A stretch of DNA of 64,000 nt from Brassica napus (Eukaryota; Streptophyta; Magnoliopsida; Brassicales; Brassicaceae): the NCBI RefSeq assembly GCF_020379485.1, contig NW_026016851.1, positions 119,294-183,293 of the forward strand, given 5' to 3'. The notes under the pieces are model-generated. The model did no database searches and was not told the DNA's origin. It worked only from the letters and a program-made list of their open reading frames with translations. This document shows, piece after piece, positions 21,190 to 34,180 of this stretch; positions within the stretch are counted from its first letter, which is position 1, and each line of letters begins with the position of its first letter. The translations under genes and the position numbers were made by a program.

Positions 21190-24100
21190 TGCTGATATGT
21201 GTACTGATGGACAGCCACAGACGTCATGTGTGTGCTGACAGACACACACGGACACACACGCACAGCCACGAACGTCCTGTGTGTGCTGATGGACACACAC
21301 GAACGTCCTGTGTGTGCTGACGGACACCCACAGACGTCCTGTGTGTACTGAAAAGACAGCCCACGTGAGCCAAAATCACCAAAACAGTCCACGGGAAGTG
21401 CCAGCGTGCTGAGTCCAAGGACCAGCGTGCTGATATGTATACTGATGGACAGCCACAGACGTCCTGTGTGTGCTGACGGACACACACGGACACACACGGA
21501 CCGCCACGGACGTCCTGTGTGTGCAGGCGGACACCCACGGACGTCCTCTGTGTACTGAACTGATAGCCCACGTGGGCCAAAATCACCCAAACAGTCCACA
21601 GGAAGGGCCAGCAAGCAGAGTCAAAGGACCAACGTGCTGATATGTGTACTGATGGACAGCCACGAAGTTCCTGTGTGTGCAGACGGACACACACGGACAG
21701 CCACGGACGTCCTGTGTATGCTGACGGACACACACGGACGTGCTGTGTATGCTGACGGACACACACGGACGTGCTGTGACTGCTGACGCACACGCATGGA
21801 CATCCTGTGTCTGCTGACAGACACACACGGACACACACGGACGTCCTGTTTGTGCGGACGGACAGCCATAAACAGCCACGGACGTCATGTGTGTGCTGGC
21901 GAACACCCACGGACGTCCTGTGTGTACTGAACAGACAGCCCAGGTGGGACAAAATCACCCAAACAGTCCACGGGAAGGGCCAGCGTGCTGAGTCCAAGGA
22001 CCAACGTTCTGATATGTGTACTGAGGGACAGCCACGGACGTCCCGTGTGTGATGATGGACACACACGGACAGCCACAGACGTTCTGTGTGTGCTGGCGGA
22101 GACCCACGGACGTCCTGTGTTTACTGAACAGACAGCCCACGTGGGCCTAAATCACCCGAACAGTCCAAGGGAAGGGTAAGCGTGCTGAGTCCAAGGACCA
22201 ACGTGCTGATATGTGTACCGATGGACAGCCACGGACGTCCTGTGTGTGCTGACGGACACACACGGACACACAAGGACAGCCACGGACGTCCTGTGTGTGC
22301 TGGCGGACACCCACGGACATCCTGTGTGTACTGAACAGATAGCCCACGTGGGCCAAAATCACCCAAACAGTCCACGGGAAGGGCCAGCGTGCAGAGTCCA
22401 AGGACCAATGTGCTGATATGTGTACTGATGGACAGCCACGAACGTCCTGTGTTTGCTGACGGATACACACAAACAGCCACAGACGTCCTGTGTATGCTGA
22501 CGGACACACACGGACATCCTGTGTGTGCTGACGGACACCCACAGACGTCCTGTGTGTGTTGACAGAGACACACAGACACACACGGACGTCCTGTGTGTGC
22601 TGACGGACAGCCACAAACAGCCACGGACCTCCTGTGTGTGCTGGCGGACACCCACGGACGTCCTGTGTGTACTGAACAGATAGCCCACGTGGGCCAAAAT
22701 CACCCAAACAGTCCACGGGAAGGGCCAGCGTGCAGAGTCCAAGGACCAACGTGCTGATATGTGTACTGATGGACAGCCATGAACTTCCTGTGTGTGCTGG
22801 CGGAGACCTACAGACGTCCTGTGTGTACTTAACAGACAGCCCACGAGGGCCAAAATCAGCCGAACAGTCCACAGGAAGGGTCAGCGTGCGGCGTCAAAGG
22901 ACCAACGTGCTGATATGTGTACTGATGGACAGCCACGGACGTCATGTGTGTGCTGACGGACACACCCGGACACACACGCACAGCCATGAACGTCCTGTGT
23001 GTGCTGACTGACACACAAGGACGTCCTGTGTGTGCTGACGGACACCCACGGACGTCCTGTGTATACTGAACAGACAGCCCACGTGGGCCTAAATCACCCG
23101 AACAGTCCACTGGAAGGGTAAGGGTGCTGAGTCCAAGGACCAACGTGCTGATATGTGTACTGATGGACAGCCACAGACGTCCTGTGTGTGCTGACGGACA
23201 CACACGGACACACAAGGACAGCCACGGACGTCCTGTGTGTGCTGGCAGACACCCACGGACATCCTGTGTGTACTGAACAGATAGCCCACGTGGGCCAAAA
23301 TCACCCAAACAGTCCACGGGAAGGGCCGGCGTGCAGAGTCCAAGGACCAACGTGCTGATATGTGTACTGATGGACAACAACGAACGTCCTGTGTGTGCAG
23401 ATGGACACACACGGACAGCCACGGACGTCCTGTGTATGCTGACGGACACACACGGACGTCCTGTGTGTGCTGACGGACACCCACGGACGTCCTGTGTGTG
23501 CTGACAGACACACACAGACACACACGGACGTCCTGTGTGTGCTGACGGACAGCCACAAACAGCCACAGACGTCCTGTGTGTGCTGGCGGACACCCACGGA
23601 CGTCCAGTGTGTACTGAACAGACAGCCCGCGTGGGATAAAATCACCCAAACAGTCCACGGGAAGGGCCAGCGTGCTGAGTCCAAGGACCAACGTGCTGAT
23701 ATGTGTACTGAGGGACAGCCACGGACGTCATGTGTGTGCTGACGAACACAGATGGACACACACGGACAGCCACGGACGTCCTGTGTGTGTTGGCGAACAC
23801 CCATAGACGTCATGTGTGTACTGAACAGACAGCCCACGAGAGCCAAAATTACCCGAACAGTCCACAGGAAGGGTCAGCGTGCGGAGTCAAAGGACCAACG
23901 TGCTGATATGTGTACTAATGGACAGCCACAGACGTCATGTGTGTGCTGACAGACACACACGGACACACACGCACAGCCACGAATGTCCTGTGTGTGCTGA
24001 CGGACACACACGGACGACCTGTGTGTGCTCACGGACACCAACAGACATCCTGTGTGTACTGAACAGACAGCCCACATGGGCCAAAATCACCCAAACAGTC

Positions 24101-24830
24101 CACGGGAAGGGCCAGCGTGCTGAGTCCAAGGACCAGCGTGCTGATATGTATACTGATGGACAGCCACGGACGTCCTGTGTGTGCTGACGGACACACACGG
24201 ACCGCCACGGACGTCCTGTGTGTGCTGGTGGAAACCCACGGACGTCCTGTGTGTACTGAACAGATAGCCCACGTGGGCCAAAATCACCCAAACAGTCCAC
24301 GGGAAGGGCCAGCGTGCAGAGTCTAAGGACCAACGGGCTGATATGTGTACTGATGGACAGCCACTGAGATCCTGTGTGTGCTGACGGACACACACGTACA
24401 GGCACCGACGTACTATGTATGCATACGGACACACCCGAACGTCCTGTTGGTGCTGACCGACACCCACAAATGTCCTGTGTGTGCTGACAGACACACACGG
24501 ATGTCCTGTGTGTGCAGACAGACAGCCACAAACAGCCCCGGACGTCCTGTGTGTGCTGGCGGACACTCATGGACGTCCTGTGTGTACTGAACAGACAGCC
24601 CACTTGGGATAAAATCAGCCAAACAGTCCACGGGAAGGACCAGCGTGCTGAGTCCAAGGACCAACGTGCTGATATGTGTACTGAGGGACAGCCACGGACG
24701 TCCTGTGTGTGCTGACGGACACAGACGGACACAAACGGACAGCCACAGACGTCCTGTGTGTGCTGGCGGCACCCAGGGACGTCCTGTGTGTACTGAACAG
24801 ACAGCCCACGGGGGCAAAATTACCCGAACA
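21190..24830. repeat. Satellite higher-order repeat, copy 3 (3,641 bp, deleted/variant start)
   Basis: From about 21590 on it matches copies 1 and 2 (offset 3,642 relative to copy 2). Its first about 400 bp hold two monomers in place of the four of copies 1 and 2, with private variants ('gaaaagacagcccacgtgag', 'gaactgatagccc'). It also has a 1-bp loss near 24816. Confidence 0.88.
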
Positions 24831-26090
24831 TGCTGATATGTGTACTGATGGACAGCCACAGACGTCATGTGTGTGCTGACAGACACACACGGACACACAC
24901 GCACAGCCACGAACGTCCTGTGTGTGCTGATGGACACACACGAACGTCCTGTGTGTGCTGACGGACACCCACAGACGTCCTGTGTGTACTGAAAAGACAG
25001 CCCACGTGAGCCAAAATCACCAAAACAGTCCACGGGAAGTGCCAGCGTGCTGAGTCCAAGGACCAGCGTGCTGATATGTATACTGATGGACAGCCACAGA
25101 CGTCCTGTGTGTGCTGACGGACACACACGGACACACACGGACCGCCACGGACGTCCTGTGTGTGCAGGCGGACACCCACGGACGTCCTCTGTGTACTGAA
25201 CTGATAGCCCACGTGGGCCAAAATCACCCAAACAGTCCACGGGAAGGGCCAGCGTGCAGAGTCCAAGGACCAATGTGCTGATATGCGTACTGATGGACAG
25301 CCACAGACGTCATGTGTGTGCTGACGGACACACACGTACAGCCACGGACGTCATGTGTATGCTTACGGACACACACGAACGTCCTGTTTGTGCTGACCGA
25401 CACCCACGAACGTCTTGTGTGTGCTGACAGACACACACGGACACACACGGGTGTCCTGTGTGTGCTGACAGACAGCCACAAACAACCCCAGACGTTCTGT
25501 GTGTGCTGGCGGACACCCATGGACGTCCTGTGAGTACTGAACAGACAGCCCACTTGGGACAAAATCACCCAAACAGTCCACAGGAAGGGCCAGCATGCTG
25601 AGTCCAAGGACCAACGTGCTGATATGTGTACTGAGGGACAGCCACGGACGTCCTGTGTGTGCTGACGGACACAGACGGACACAGACGGACAGCCACGGAC
25701 GTCTTGTGTGTGCTGGCGGACACCCACGGACGTCCTGTGTGTACTGAACAGACAGCCCACGTGGGATAAAATCACCCAAACAGTCCACAGGAAGGGCCAG
25801 CATGCTGAGTCCAAGGACCAACGTCCTGTGTGTGATGACGGACGTCCTGTGTGTGCTGACGGACACAGACGGACACACACACAGGACAGCCACGGACGTC
25901 CTGTGTGTGCTGATGGACACAGACGGACACACACAGACAGCCACGGACGTCCTGTGTGTGCTGACGGACACACACGGACAGCCACAGACGTCCTGTGTGT
26001 GCTGGGCTGACGGACACACACGGACACAGACGGACACACACGGACAGCCACAGACGTCCTGTGTGTGCTGGCGGACATCCACGGACGTCC
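24831..26090. repeat. Satellite higher-order repeat, copy 4 (partial, then irregular)
   Basis: The first about 390 bp match the start of copy 3, including its private variants. From about 25240 it switches to other monomers and ends in a zone of very short, highly homogenised subrepeats (25820-26090) with little header sequence, where element B is inserted. Confidence 0.8.
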
Positions 26091-28096
26091 TGTAAGATCC
26101 GTTCCTGGTCTCTCAACCTAACTGGATACGAATGCTTACTTATTAATTTCTTTGCTTGTCTGATTCATTCTAAGTCTTTTCTTTACTAAGTCATATTCGA
26201 ATATGAGGTTCATAAACAAAGGGATAGATTGCACAGCGGAATAATAATGTATACACTTTGTATTACTTAGAAACATGAGATTCAATACACAACTTCTTAA
26301 CAGTCTCATAGACAATCACTAGTTCATCCCTAGCATCATCTAACCACACGTTACAGAGCCTCTCATTGAGCGAGCCTTCACGGCTCCTTGGCTTGACCAA
26401 ATCCATCCTTAGTTCCTTAAACCACAACCAGATAAGCATTAATCATAACCGAGAATAGAACGGATTGATTCTACAATGCTTGGCTTGGTTCCTAGAACTT
26501 AGATAAACCTCAGTCAACATAATCATAAAACGTATGAACCTACCTACCGTATCCTAAGTCATTCAACCAACCACCCCTTGACTTAGAATCAGATAGATCA
26601 TCCAGAATAGATAAACAGAACACACGAACAGATCCGGATCGTCCCCAAAGACAAATCCGTCTAACCGGATAGAATCTAGGTGCGACCAGCCAATGGAGTC
26701 CGGCTCAATGGCCCAACGGACTCCCTTACCTGATCCGGCCTTAGGCCTGGATCCAATCGGCCGAGTAAGCCTCAACCCTAATCCGGAAGGCTTAGCAACC
26801 GGTCAGACCTTGCGACTCTACCTTGGCTTAGACAAACCGTGACCATGTCTTAACTAGACAATCCATAGGCTGATCCATAAGGATCGGTCCTAACCTGTCC
26901 CGAAAGACACCGTTTGGAACATGTACCCTTTGGCCATTCGTGCCTCTTGGACATTCATGACTCTTGAAAACTCGTGCCCTTTGGGTCATTCCCAACCGTT
27001 CGTCCTAACCGCCCAGGCTTGGTGCGATCGGATCATCCCAATAACCGACCCGTGTCTAGGCTAGCGGTTTGATTATGTCCGGCCAAAGTCTAGGGACGTG
27101 TCCCTTGGACTCAACCAACACAACCTTTCGTGTTTAACCAGAGAGAAGAGAAGAGAAACGAATTGAAACAGATAAGGAGAGCCAGATGGGACTTAGGAAC
27201 CGAGAATAGCCGCGGTGCGGTCGCATGGACCGTCCGTTCGTTCTGAAAGAGCCACGGCCCATCACATACCTTGTGAACCACGTCTGGGTTCTCCATGCTC
27301 TTCTCCTTGTCTTGATCTCCCATTCTTGACCGGAGTTACTTCTCAAACGATCAGTCGCCGGAACACAACACCACCACAATCGGCCTTTCTCTTGGCCGGA
27401 ACTCTCTCTTTCTCTCTTTTTTTCTCTCTACGTTTTTCTCTGAGTATTTTACTCTGGAATTGGATATTGAAATCGACCAGAGAGCCCCCATATTTATAGA
27501 AAACGAGGGGGTAAGTCTTGGCCCACGAACATGCACGACTTGCTAGCGAATGGGCACCATCGGCCAAGGGTTGTTCCCTTTCGGCCACTTGCATCCCTTC
27601 GCCCTTTCTGATTGGGTTTGGGGTCGGTTACAAGCCCAACCCACGCCCCAGGCCTCCTGGACTTAGCCCACGGCCTTGTCCAAAGACGCAACAGCCCATA
27701 GCCTCATGGCCGGACCTCACAGCCCGCCACTGACCCGGACCGGACCATCGGCCTAAAGCCCGGACAGTCCGTCTAGCTGAGATGAGCTGACTCTCAGCTG
27801 TCTCAGCTGAATGAGCTAGTAGTCCAGCTAGTGGAGCTGACTTAGTAGGGACTGAGCTGGAGTGAACTGAACCTAGCTTCATTGAGCTGGCCGAGCTACT
27901 CGTCCACTTTGTCCAGTTACCGTCTTACTCGTCCTAGCTGTCTCTTAGCTTGTATAAGGTTAAGTCTAAGTTTCCTTATGTCCTTAACCTTCTTTCTCGA
28001 CCATGGAATGCTTTCCTTGATGTCCTAAGACTGGCTTGCACGTTTCCTAGAACCATGGCCGTCCCAACAATCCTATTCAGGATTGGGGGCGTGACA
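26091..28096 (-). mobile_element. Element B 3' LTR (2,006 bp)
   Basis: It reads TGTCACGCCC to GGATCTTACA on the minus strand. Minus-strand TATA box at 27491-27498. In a stretch of about 110 bp compared by eye with the 5' LTR (from 26161 against 32242) there were 3 differences, so the insertion is not brand new. The short-repeat ladder is reduced to about five units. Confidence 0.93.
26263..27323 (-). CDS. LTR leader ORF, two predicted exons (element B 3' LTR)
   Basis: Exon 1 is 27323-27270 (18 codons, AAG|GTATGT donor). Exon 2 is 26415-26263 (50 codons, TAA). The frame is intact. The acceptor here is TTTAAG where the other copies have TTTCAG, so it may splice less well. Substitutions relative to element A include V/D near the start and V-S to L-N in the middle of exon 2. 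Confidence 0.42.
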
Positions 28097-31000
28097 AGTC
28101 TCCCCCCCCTTGGGATGGATTCGTCCTTGAATCCGAATCGAATGCTTCCTCGGAAACAAACTGATCCAACCACTCTGGGTACTCTGCTTTCATTCTAGCT
28201 TCAGTTTCCCAAGTGATTATATCCTGACCATTACAGTCCCAGACGACCTTGACCATCTGGACCGTCTTCTTCCTTATTGCTTTTTCCATCCTATCTATAA
28301 TTCGAACTGGCCTCGTTTCCAAGGTTAGGTCCTTAACAAGATCGTCTGGAATGGCAGGAAGAGCGATGTCTTGGTCCGTCAGGCATTTCCGGAGTTGGGA
28401 GACATGTAACACATTATGAAATGCGTCCATCTTGGTCGGCAAGTCCAACTTGTAGGCCACCATCCCAACTCTTTCAATGACCTTGAACACCCCCAAGTAT
28501 CTCGGATCTAACTTCCGTCTTCCGGAAATCCGGACTCGTCCTTTGAAGGTAATCATTTTTAGATACACCAAGTCACCTACTTGAAACTCGAGATCTTTCC
28601 TTTTTTGATCTGCATAGTTCTTTTGGCGGTCTTGTGCCTGTCTCATCTTGTCCCTCAAGAACTTGATCTTGTCGGTTGTCTCTTCGATAATCTCCAGACC
28701 AATCATGCTGCGTTCCCCAACTTGGGTCCAGCATAAGGGTGTCCTGCATTGATGCCCATACAGAGCTTATGGCGACATGCAAATACTACTATGGAAGCTA
28801 TTGTTGTAAGCAAATTCTACCAGAGGTAGATGTTTCTCCCAGGAATCACCCCAGTCTAGAACACTTGCTCGCACCATATCTTCCAATGTCTGGATCGTTC
28901 GTTCAGACTGTCCATCCGTCTGTGGGTGATAGGCTGTACTCATGTTCACTCATGTTCCTAAAGCCTATTGGAAAGCCCTCCAGAAGTAAGATGTGAACCT
29001 TGAATCCCTATCTGAAACTATGCTTGCCGGCACACCATGTAGTCGGACGATCTCATCAATGTACTTACGTACAATCTGATCTACCTCATCTGACTTTTTG
29101 ATAGCCAGGAAGTGTGCTGATTTGGTCAGGCGATCAACCACAACCCAAACCGCATCTTTCTTACTCCTCGTGGTAGGGAACCCAGTCACAAAGTCCATTG
29201 TGATGTGATCCCATTTCCATTCCGGAATAGGAAACTTTGCAATAACCCACTAGGCACTTGATGTTCTGCTTTGATGAGTTGGCAAGTGGAACACTTGGCC
29301 ACCCACTCCGCGACATCTGCCTTCATACGGATCCAATGATAGAACTTCTTAATGTTCTGGTACATCTTGGTCGCACCAGGATGAACCGAGAATCTGAACT
29401 TATGAGCCTCCCTCATAATCTCTTCCTTTAGACTTCTATCATTAGGAACACTGATCCGACCGTTTACTAGGATGGTACCATCCTTTGCAGTTTGGTACTC
29501 CGTCCTATCATTCTGAGCAACCTTGTTCAGGTTCTCGTCCTGACCTTGAGCCAACCGAATTCGGGTAAGCAGGTCGGCCTGATTGACCGCCTCTAATCCG
29601 AGTGGTTCAGACTCTTTGGTTGATGCGTTCAACCGTAGGGCACGAACCGTACCGTCCAGGTCGTCCGCTTCTCGTTCGGCTGATACGTCGGCCCTTCTCC
29701 GGCTCAAGGCATCTGCGACCAGATTAGCCTTTCCCGGATGATTGGTGATATCCAGATCGTAATCAGCTACAAACTCCATCCACCTTCTCTGCCTTAAGTT
29801 TAACTCAGGCTGGGTGAATATATACTTAAGACTCTTATGGTCCGTAAGTATCTGAACCTTGGCACCATACAAGTATGATCGCCAAATCTTTAAGGCGAAC
29901 ACTACTGCAGCCATTTCAAGGTCATGGGTGGGGTAATTTCCCTCATGTTTTCTCAACTGCCTTGACGGATTGGCGATGACCTTCCCATGCTGGGTTAATA
30001 CGCAACCTAGTCCTGTTATGGACGCGTCCGTATAAACTTCATAGGGTTGGTCAGCCTCTGGAAGAACCAAAATGGGTGCGCTAGTCAGCTTTTCCTTAAG
30101 CGCGGAAAAACATTTCCCACACTCCTCAGACCATGTGAACTTAACGTCCTTCCCGGTCAACCGTGTCATAGGCTGAGCCAAGCTTGCGAATCCTTTCACA
30201 AACTTTCTATAATAACCTGCCAGCCCTAGGAAGCTTCTGACTTCCGTGGCACTGCGTGGTCGAGGCCAATCCTTGATTGCCCTGATCTTCTCTGGATCCA
30301 CCGAGACGCCCTCACCGGACACAATGTGGCCGAGAAACCCAATGCTCTTCTGCCAAAAACTGCATTTACTGAGTTTTGCATAGAGCTTGCGTTCCCGTAA
30401 TCGTTCCAGCACGGCTCTCAGGTGTTTCCGATGAGATTCCTCATCCTTGGAGTAAATCAGGATATCATCAATGAAGATGATCACTGATTCGTCCAGGAAG
30501 TCTCGGAACACACTGTTCATCATTTTCATGAATGCAGCAGGCGCATTGGTCAGACCGAATGGCATAACCACAAACTCGTAGTGGCCGTACCTGGTCCGGA
30601 ATGCTGTCTTTCTAATATCGTTTGGCTCTATAGGGATCTGATGATACCCTGAGGCCAAATCAATCTTAGAAAACCACTTGGCTCCTTTGAGTTGATCCAA
30701 CAACTCGTCTATTCTGGGCAACGGGTACTTGTTCTTCACAGTAACCCAGTTCAACCCTCGATAGTCAATACACAGACGCATGCTACCATCCTTCTTTTTC
30801 ACAAAGAGGACTGGTCCACCCCAAGGAGAGCTACTTGGACGTATGAACCCCTTGTTTAGCAATTCTTCTAATTGCTTCTTTAGCTCGGCCATCTTGGCCG
30901 GAGCCATTCGATACGGACTCTTGGACAGCGGAGCTGTCCCTGGTTCTAGTTCAATCGTAAATGGATCCGACCTATCAGGGGGGACACCCTGTAGCGAACG

Positions 31001-32159
31001 GAACACATCTGGGAACTCAGACACCAACGGGTCCTCAGATAGATATTTCTGATCATCAGACCTGCCGTGCTCCATAGTGGTAATTGTGGTCAAATATGCT
31101 TCACAACCCTGTCTAAGCATCCGTTCTGCTCGGATTGCTGACACTACTACTCTATCCAGAGCCGGACTCATATTCAGACTTTGGTACTGGATCGGGTGAG
31201 GTCCAGTCTCCAACCGTACACATCCTCTGTGGCAGTAGAGAGTGACCCGATACTTTCCCAACCAATCCATGCCTAGGATCACATCGTGATTCTGTAGGCG
31301 CAACACAATCAGATCTACAGGCAGATTTTTCTCCTGGATCATTACCGGGATATTAGTCATGAGCCCTAGTGAGTGCATGATTTGCCCACCGGCCGCCCTC
31401 ACTATTCTCGAATTATCCCCAAAAACAGAGGCAGAACAGACCCTTTCCTACCAGTTCCGGGCTCACAAAACTATGTGTAACCCCTGTGTCGAAAAGTACG
31501 TGGGTTTCAACACCACCAGTCATGATGGTCCCTATAAGAGACCCACATCAGAATCCCCTAGCCACTCTAGGTTCCAGACCAAGCATTCTATTGAATGTAA
31601 TAGATAAATTCAGAAATTACCAGAGATCGAATCAAACGATCCAGAAGCGTCGTCGTCTCGGGACAGCTCATACACCCTTGGTGTTGTGGTCGGCCTGCTC
31701 TGGGTCGACTTTCCCGTGTCTCCACGACCCTTCCTTTGTCCTCCTTGCCGCTTAGGGCATTCACTTTGGAAGTGTCCGTTTTGGCCGCAATGGAAACAAG
31801 TCCGAGAGTCGCTGCCACTGGATTGGCCCTGAGTCCGGCTTGGTCGAGTGCAATCTCGGATGGAATGATCCAAGCTGCCACATCTCACACAAGCTCCCAT
31901 GGCTTTCCAGCATTCACCTGGATGGTTCTTACCATACTTGGGACATTCAGGTCGTCCACTAGAGGCCTTGCCTCCGTCAACCTGGTCCCACTTCCTCTTT
32001 CGGTCGTTAGTCTTACCCATCGGGACAGACTGCGACTTCGTCTTATGCTTGGCTTCTTCGGCCAAGTTAGACTCCAAAAGAGCTACACGTTCAACCAGCT
32101 CTCTGACGGTGCTGAAGGTGCGGATTGAACAGTGGGTTCTCAGCTCCGGCCAACTTGGA
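28077..32159 (-). pseudogene. gag-pol: Broken gag-pol of element B
   Basis: Read on the minus strand, it starts inside gag right after the PBS remnant. Pieces in order: gag C-terminus with zinc knuckles (32077-31610; one knuckle has Y for C, CPKYGK, while the last two are CX2CX4HX4C); protease DTG near 31480; a long RT-RNase H-integrase N-terminal frame (31402-29186, 738 aa, with FIDD near 30480); integrase core pieces (29198-28965, 28949-28767); and the integrase C-terminus plus chromodomain-like tail (28706-28077). The pieces lie in different frames, so it is dead as a polyprotein. The gag N-terminus is absent. Confidence 0.9.
28099..28112 (-). other. Polypurine tract, element B
   Basis: On the minus strand a run of G flanked by A and GAGA stands 2 bp before the LTR start at 28096, matching element A's tract. 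Confidence 0.88.
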
Positions 32160-32168
32160 CTGATACCA
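32160..32168 (-). other. Truncated primer-binding site, element B
   Basis: Only TGGTATCAG (9 nt) of the usual 12-nt match remains, followed directly by sequence matching mid-gag. The deletion breakpoint lies within the PBS. Confidence 0.8.
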
Positions 32169-32171
32169 ACT

Positions 32172-34180
32172 TGTAAGATCCGTTCCTGGTCTCTTGACCC
32201 AACAGGATACGAATGCTTACTTATTAATTTCTTTGCTTGTCTGATTAATTCTAAGTCTTTTCTTTACTAAGTCATATTCGAATATGAGGTTCATAAGCAA
32301 AGGGATAGATTGCACAGCGGAATAATAATGTATAAACTTTGTATTACTTAGAAACATGAGATTCAATACACAACTTCTTAACAGTCTCATAGACAATCAC
32401 TAGTTCATCCCTAGCATCATCTAACCACACGTTACACAGCCTCTAACTGAACGAGCATTCACGGCTCCTTGGCTTGACCAGAACCATCCTTAGTTCCTGA
32501 AACCACAACCAGATAAGCATTAATCATAACCGAGAATAGAACGGATTGATTCTACAATGCTTGGCTTGGTTCCTAGAACTTAGATAAACCTCAGTCAACG
32601 TAATCATAAAACTTATGAACCTACCTACCGTATCCTAAGACATTCAACCAACCACCCCTTGACTTAGACTCAGATAGATCGTCCAGAATCGATAAACAGA
32701 ACACACGAACAGATCCGGATTATCCCCAAAGACCAATCCGTCTAACCGGATAGAATCTAGGTGCGACCGGCCAATGGAGTCCGGCTCAATGGCCCAACGG
32801 ACTCCCTTACCTGATCCGGCCTTAGGCCTGGATCCAATCGGCCGAGTAAGCCTCAAGCCTAATCCGGAAGGCTTAGCAACCGGTCAGACCTTGCGACTCT
32901 ACCTTGGCTTAGACAAACCGTGACCTTGTCTTAACTAGACAAGCCATAGGCTGATCCATAAGGATCGGTCCTAACCTGTCCCGAAAGACACCGTTTGGAA
33001 CATTTACCCTTTGGCCATTCGTGCCTCTTGGACACTCATGACTCTTGACAACTCGTGCCCTTTGGGTCATTCCCAACCGTTCGTCCTAACCGCCCAGTCT
33101 TGGTGCGATTGGATCATCCCACTAACCGACCCGTGTCTAGGCTAGCGGTTTGATTATGTCCGGCCAAAGTCTAGGGACGTGTCCCTTGGACTCAACCAAC
33201 ACAACATTTCGTGTTTAACCAGAGAGAAGAGAAGAGAAACGAATTGAAACAGATAAGGAGAGCCGGATGGGACTTAGGAACCGAGCAGAGCCGCGGTGCG
33301 GTCGCATGGACCGTCCGTTCGGTCTGATGGAGCCACGGCCCATCACATACCTTGTGAACCACGTCTGGGTTCTCCATGCTCTTCTCCTTGTCTTGATCTC
33401 CCATTCTTGACCGGAGTTAGTTCTCAAACGATCAGAGTCGCCGGAACACAACACCACCACAATCGGCCTTTCTCTTGGCCGGAACTCTCTCTTTCTCTCT
33501 TTCTTTCTCTCTACGTTTTTCTCTGAGTATTTTACTCTGGAATTGGATAATGAAATCGACCAGAGAGCCCCCACATTTATAGAAAACGAGGGGGTAAGTC
33601 TTGCCCCACGAACAGGCACGACTTGCTAGCGAGTGGGCACCATCATCCAAGGGTTGTCCTGTTTCGGCCACTTGCATCCCTTCGCCCTTTCTGATTGGGT
33701 TTGGGGTCAGTCACAAGCCCAACCCACGCCCCAGACCTCCTGGACTTAACCCACGGCCTTGTCCAAAGACCCAACAGCCCCTGGCCTCATGGCCGGACCT
33801 CACAGCCCGCCACTGACCCGGACCCGGACCATCGGCCTAAAGCCCGGACAGTCCGTCTAGCTGAGATGAGCTGACTATCAGATGTCTCAGCTGAGTGAGC
33901 TAGTAGTACAGCTAGTGGAGCTGACTTAGTAGGGACTGAGCTGGAGTGAACTGAACCTAGCTTCATTGAGCTGGCCGAGCTACTCGTCCACTTTGTCCAG
34001 TTACCGTCTTACTCGTCCTAGCTGTCTCTTAGCTTGTATAAGGTTAAGTCTAAGTTTCCTTATGTCCTTAACCTTCTTTCTCGACCATGCAACGCTTGCC
34101 TTGATGTCCTAAGACTGGCTTGCACGTTTCCTCGAACCATGGCCGTCCCAACAATCCTATTCAGGATTGGGGGCGTGACA
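32172..34180 (-). mobile_element. Element B 5' LTR (2,009 bp)
   Basis: Full-length A-type LTR on the minus strand, TGTCACGCCC at 34180 to TCTTACA at 32172. The TATA box has one change (TATAAATG, 33574-33581). Satellite with the TSD copy CGTCC begins at 34181. Confidence 0.93.
32344..33404 (-). pseudogene. LTR leader ORF, broken copy (element B 5' LTR)
   Basis: Exon 1 (33404-33351) is intact with the AAG|GTATGT donor, and the acceptor before 32496 is TTTCAG. Exon 2 (32496-32344) has an in-frame TAG at 32443-32445 about one third of the way in. It is the only copy of eight with a disrupted exon 2. Confidence 0.5.

Larger units (their letters stand above)
12969..26090. repeat. Satellite array, segment 2 (13.1 kb)
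   Basis: It has the same header-plus-subrepeat monomers as segment 1. Header variants alternate: GTGGGCCAAAATCACC, GTGGGCCTAAATCACC, GAGGGCCAAAATC and GTGGGATAAAATC, and each is coupled to its own downstream version (GTGCTGAGTCC, GTGCAGAGTCC or GTGCGGAGTC). The array is organised into a 4.1-kb higher-order repeat over 12974-26090. Element B interrupts it at 26090; it resumes at 34181. Confidence 0.95.
26091..34180 (-). mobile_element. Element B: Ty3/gypsy retrotransposon, gag-deleted, with TSD
   Basis: On the minus strand: 5' LTR 34180-32172, remnant PBS, gag C-terminus and pol (broken), polypurine tract, 3' LTR 28096-26091. Flanking 5-bp direct repeats CGTCC (26086-26090 and 34181-34185) show clean integration into satellite. 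Same family as element A, in opposite orientation. The interior is about 4.08 kb against 5.07 kb in A, because a deletion runs from inside the PBS into the middle of gag. Confidence 0.93.

Noticed and set aside
12969..26090. Spaced direct repeats resembling a CRISPR array
   Set aside because: The conserved headers are followed by related subrepeats and not by unique spacers, the spacing is irregular, and the context is a plant genome.
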